From: Crocodylus rhombifer
Taxonomy: Eukaryota; Chordata; Crocodylia; Crocodylidae
Assembly: GCA_038503035.1 (NCBI GenBank)
Contig: JAVSML010025166.1
Coordinates: 186,001 to 250,000 of the forward strand
Direction: 5' to 3'
Length of the DNA stretch: 64,000 bases
This document shows positions 61,227 to 64,000 of the stretch, piece by piece. Numbering within the stretch: the stretch's first letter is position 1; the number at the start of each line of letters is the position of its first letter. A program made the translations under genes and the position numbers. The notes beneath the pieces are model-generated. The model was not told the origin of the DNA, did no database searches, and was given only the letters and a program-made list of their open reading frames with translations.

Positions 61227-61805
61227 CAGGCAGTCCTCAGATTTACAACACAATTGGTTCCTGAAAACCATGTCTTAAGTCAAATCATTGTCACTCAGAA
61301 CCAATTTTCTCATAAGAAACAATGTTATAAATGGGGGATTGGTTCCTGAACCAAGGTCTGATACCCTATTTTCACCAAAAATACCCCAGAATTTTGTACT
61401 CAATCACTTATAGATGAGTAATATAGCCACATTAATGTATTTTTATTGTAAATAGTAATCATACTGATTTGGAAGAACTTCTTTGAGGTGACTTTGCTGC
61501 ACTTTTTGAAGGGCTCTTGGTTGGACTTTTTGAAAGGTTCTTGGCTGGAGTCTTCTCAGGAGTCTTGGCTGCAGGGTTTTCTGGCGTCTTGTCTGCTTTC
61601 TTAAAGAAAGTGTCCAAGGAAGTTTGGACAGGTGTTCTCCAGGGAGATAAGCAATGCAGCAAACTTGTTTGCTGGCATGGCATCTATTGGATCAAGCATT
61701 GCAAAGTCAAAACTGATGTCATAAAGTTGAAACAGGGTGCCAATTTATAAACGTTGTAAGTGTGAAATGTTTTAACTCAAAATGTTGTAAGTTGAGGACT
61801 GCCTG
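61227..61805. mobile_element. Tigger/pogo-type (TcMar) non-autonomous element
   Basis: Inverted ends CAGGCAGTCCTCAGATTTAC and, reverse-complemented from the right, CAGGCAGTCCTCAACTTAC, bounded by the TA dinucleotide on both sides (61225-61226, 61806-61807), the target site of Tc1/mariner elements. The ends resemble the Tigger group. 579 bp, so most of the transposase is gone, but a basic coding remnant remains (next entry). Confidence 0.82.
61459..61683 (-). pseudogene. Remnant of Tigger/pogo-like transposase C-terminus with PIP box
   Basis: A 74-codon open frame inside the Tigger-type element. It reads TPVQTSLDTFFKKADKTPEN and then a lysine/serine/proline-rich repeat tail (KTPEK, KSPTKSPSKS, AAKSPQRSSSKS). 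QTSLDTFF fits the PCNA-binding PIP-box consensus Q-x-x-L-x-x-F-F. Drosophila pogo transposase is reported to carry a PIP box in its C-terminus (established knowledge), which fits this being the end of the transposase frame. No DDE catalytic domain is left, so it is taken to be a non-functional remnant; the ATG at its start is probably incidental. Confidence 0.5.
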
Positions 61806-61807
61806 TA

Positions 61808-62919
61808 TGCTGCCTTTGGTGAAGTTGAAGGGAATGGTGCTGTGAGTAAGAAATATAAAGAAATGTATCTTTGCAAAAGCTTGATCTTGATTTGTTCATT
61901 TTTGCTGTCTTGTTTTTTCAGATTCTTTCCATATGTCACCTCCTTTCTCCTAGCAGGTCACATTCTAAAAGTCTTGAGGGAATGGTTTAACTCCAATGAA
62001 AGAAAACAAAGAATTGTTTACTTTTTCTTACAGGGTAACTTACCAGCAAAGGTGGTAGGAAGCTTCCTCTTTAGTCTCTTAGACTATGAACAGACATCAC
62101 ATTTGTTCCTGGACAAGCTGTACCTATGTTTGTCATAGAACAGAAATATCTCAGGATTGGTGTGTACATGCATCACCCTTCTAATGAGGGTTTAGTGAGC
62201 TCTTGAATACATTGCTTCTTTTATTCCATTGATTCAATGATGCAATCCAGGTATAACTATTCAGACACACTTTGTGATGTCCTGGGATAAACTGATAGTA
62301 TTTCTTATCCCATGAACCTTTTTAAGATTTATCTGAGGTTAATGGTAATGCATGTTTGAGCATCTTTACTTTTGTCCTGGGATAAAATGGCTTAATCTGG
62401 GCCAATGCAATGTCTGTTTTGGATTTTCAAAGCATCTGGGTAAATGATTCTTACTGGAAGCATCTGTGTATACATTTGATCTGGAATCAGTTTACTTGCG
62501 AGTAAACTACCTGTGAGTAAATGCTTTTGGGCAGGCATCTACATACACAGGGAGGCAGGACCAGATTTGCTGCTAATGGCAGCAAACTGCTTCTGCTTCC
62601 TGGGGCTGTGCAATGGGCCCCTGCTGCCACCAGGGGGAGCTCTAACCCCTTCCTAGGTGCTAGCCTAGGGTCTGGCAGGGAGCACTGGGCTAGGAGACAG
62701 CTGTCTTCTGGCTGGGCCCAGGACATTACACTGTTTCCCCTGGGGCTGCCAATTAGGGGCAGGAGACTTGGAAAGAGCTGCAGAGAAAGGGCAGGTCCCA
62801 GCCCCCTACCCTGATCTGCTGGCTTCACCCCTGAAGCTCTTTCTAAGCCTGGTGCCTCAATCACCCAAATGGGGCATGGAGCTGGGACCTGCCCCTCAGC
62901 AAAATAGTTCCCAGACTCC
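61808..62919. other. Non-coding sequence, 5' flank
   Basis: AT-rich to about 62480, then GC-rich from 62530. An open frame at 61842-62138 (98 codons, plus strand) has hydrophobic stretches but no recognisable homology; not called as a gene. Confidence 0.5.
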
Positions 62920-63265
62920 ACTCCATGATTATAGAGTGGAGGCTGGGAAGCCTGTTCCCCACCCTGCTCCACAATCATGGAGCTTGGTGTGAAACAGGCT
63001 TCCTAGCCCCTGCTACCAGGGAGCTCCCAGCAACAGCTCCATGGTCATGGGGCCAGGGCTGGGAGATCCTTATCTCCCAGCCCAAGCTATGCAGTCATGG
63101 GGCTTCGGCTGGGACACCCTTATCTCCCAGTGCCAGCTCCATGGTTATAGGGCCAGTGCTGGGAGATAAGGGTCTTCCAGCACCAGCCCTGCGACCATGG
63201 AGCTGGCACTGGGACATATGGATTTCCCAGTCCCTGCTTCCTGATCATGATGTTGGAGTGGGGAG
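62920..63265. repeat. Minisatellite, about 50-bp unit, seven copies
   Basis: Units begin near 62922, 62972, 63039, 63091, 63139, 63192 and 63241, each with an (A)TCATGGRGC-like start followed by GCTGGGAGAT...ATCTCCCAGC, so each unit is also a small palindrome. Copies are diverged. It explains the long open frames on both strands here, which are not genes. Confidence 0.75.
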
Positions 63266-64000
63266 CTTGGAGCTTCCTGCTGCCAGGACAGAGGGACATA
63301 GTACCTGCCTGAACTCTGGTGGTGGAGCCCACCCTGGCAGCAGGCAACTTTTGGGGGCAGGGAGCAATCTCCTGCCCATTGGTGGCTGGTTGAACAGGAG
63401 CAGATTTGTTCCTGGTCAGGCATCTATATGAGCACTAATGCACTGTTATTAATTGTGCCCATCTTCATTTGAAGGCTTTCTCTTAAGCCACCTTTGCCCA
63501 AGCAGCTGACCTTGTTTGCCAGGGAACCTTGCGTAGACCCCAGAGGGTACCTCGATTACCTTTGGGGTGTCCCCCATACTTGCTTGCCATGACTTTGGAT
63601 GGTCTCTCAGTGAAGGGAGAGGGTGCCTCCAGAGTGGACATGCATCCCAGTGGAAGTCTCCAGGTCTCCAACCTCCCCTACACCCTGGCCATACACCAAT
63701 CTTCTAGACAAGCCTCCAGATCTTTAGCAGCTATTCCCCATTGATATCTTCCTGGTCCCTATGTCCTTCCTCCCCGATGGGCACCTAGGGCTCTGATTGG
63801 ACACACAGGGTCTGGTGACTCACTGCCTTTGGAGATGTCCCTTCCAATGCCCAGCGCCATCTACGGGAGATGTCACTGTTCCTCTTCACACTCTCTCATG
63901 GTCTCTTTCCCACCTTCGACCGGGGTCACTGCTACCCCAACTTGCGGTGGAGGGCTATGCTAACCTGCACTAGACAGGGAACTAAAATAGAACATCCCAA
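63266..64000. other. GC-rich non-coding sequence at right edge
   Basis: No gene or repeat recognised. GCATCTATATGAGCAC near 63420 resembles GCATCTACATACAC at 62536, so 62530-63430 may be one larger repeat that contains the minisatellite. Confidence 0.4.

Noticed and set aside
62925..63431. 168-codon open frame, plus strand
   Set aside because: Generated by the 50-bp minisatellite and its GC-rich flank.
1..64000. CRISPR arrays, operons, phage or plasmid functions
   Set aside because: Spliced exons, CR1 LINEs and microsatellites show vertebrate nuclear DNA; no regularly spaced short direct repeats with unique spacers.
1..64000. tRNA or rRNA genes
   Set aside because: No tRNA-like stretch with both internal promoter boxes or rRNA-like conserved block was recognised by eye; a covariance-model search was not possible here.

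Overview
The window is vertebrate nuclear DNA carrying most of one gene, spread over about 58 kb on the minus strand. It is CDHR1 (cadherin-related family member 1, also called photoreceptor cadherin, prCAD or PCDH21). I placed fourteen coding exons by translating the minus strand, checking GT/AG splice sites and reading phase, and comparing with the human protein as I remember it. Exon 1 (signal peptide) is at 58421-58481 and exon 14 at 716-783. The reading frame stays open through all 14 exons (1,562 coding bases, 520 codons plus 2 bases). The remaining 3' exons, which would encode the end of the ectodomain, the membrane segment and the cytoplasmic tail, lie left of position 1. Half of the exons are too short, or lack an in-frame ATG, to show up in a simple ORF scan.

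The rest is intron and 5' flank filled with transposon remains. The repertoire is CR1 LINEs in both orientations (one with a second CR1 nested inside it), many short hAT-type elements, one Tigger/pogo-type element, and LTR-like elements. With no Alu or L1, this points to a sauropsid, most likely a crocodilian or turtle. The species is an inference, not something the sequence states.

Layout from left to right: exon 14 (0.7 kb); a 255-bp hAT element (2.9 kb); exon 13 (4.1 kb); a 1.76-kb LTR-like element (6.7-8.4 kb); exon 12 (8.9 kb); exon 11 (13.0 kb), with MITEs on either side; exon 10 (16.6 kb); a hAT-like element with nested palindromes (20.1-21.3 kb); exon 9 (22.3 kb); CR1 elements (25.1-29.1 kb); exon 8 (29.3 kb); exon 7 (30.7 kb); a three-level transposon nest (32.9-34.4 kb); exon 6 (37.6 kb); exon 5 (38.4 kb); exon 4 (41.0 kb); exon 3 (42.4 kb); the 15-kb intron 2, holding a second copy of the LTR-like element (50.2-52.1 kb), hAT elements and a CR1; exons 2 and 1 (57.6 and 58.4 kb); then a gene-free 5' flank with a hAT MITE, a Tigger-type element and a GC-rich minisatellite.

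The most unusual points are: (i) the two LTR-like copies differ by inversion of a 114-bp segment bounded by short inverted repeats, and as direct repeats they bracket exons 3-12; (ii) the Tigger-like element keeps a short reading frame containing a PCNA-binding (PIP-box) motif; (iii) the hAT-like element at 20 kb contains large nested inverted repeats. I saw no second protein-coding host gene, no tRNA or rRNA, no CRISPR array and no operon-like structure.
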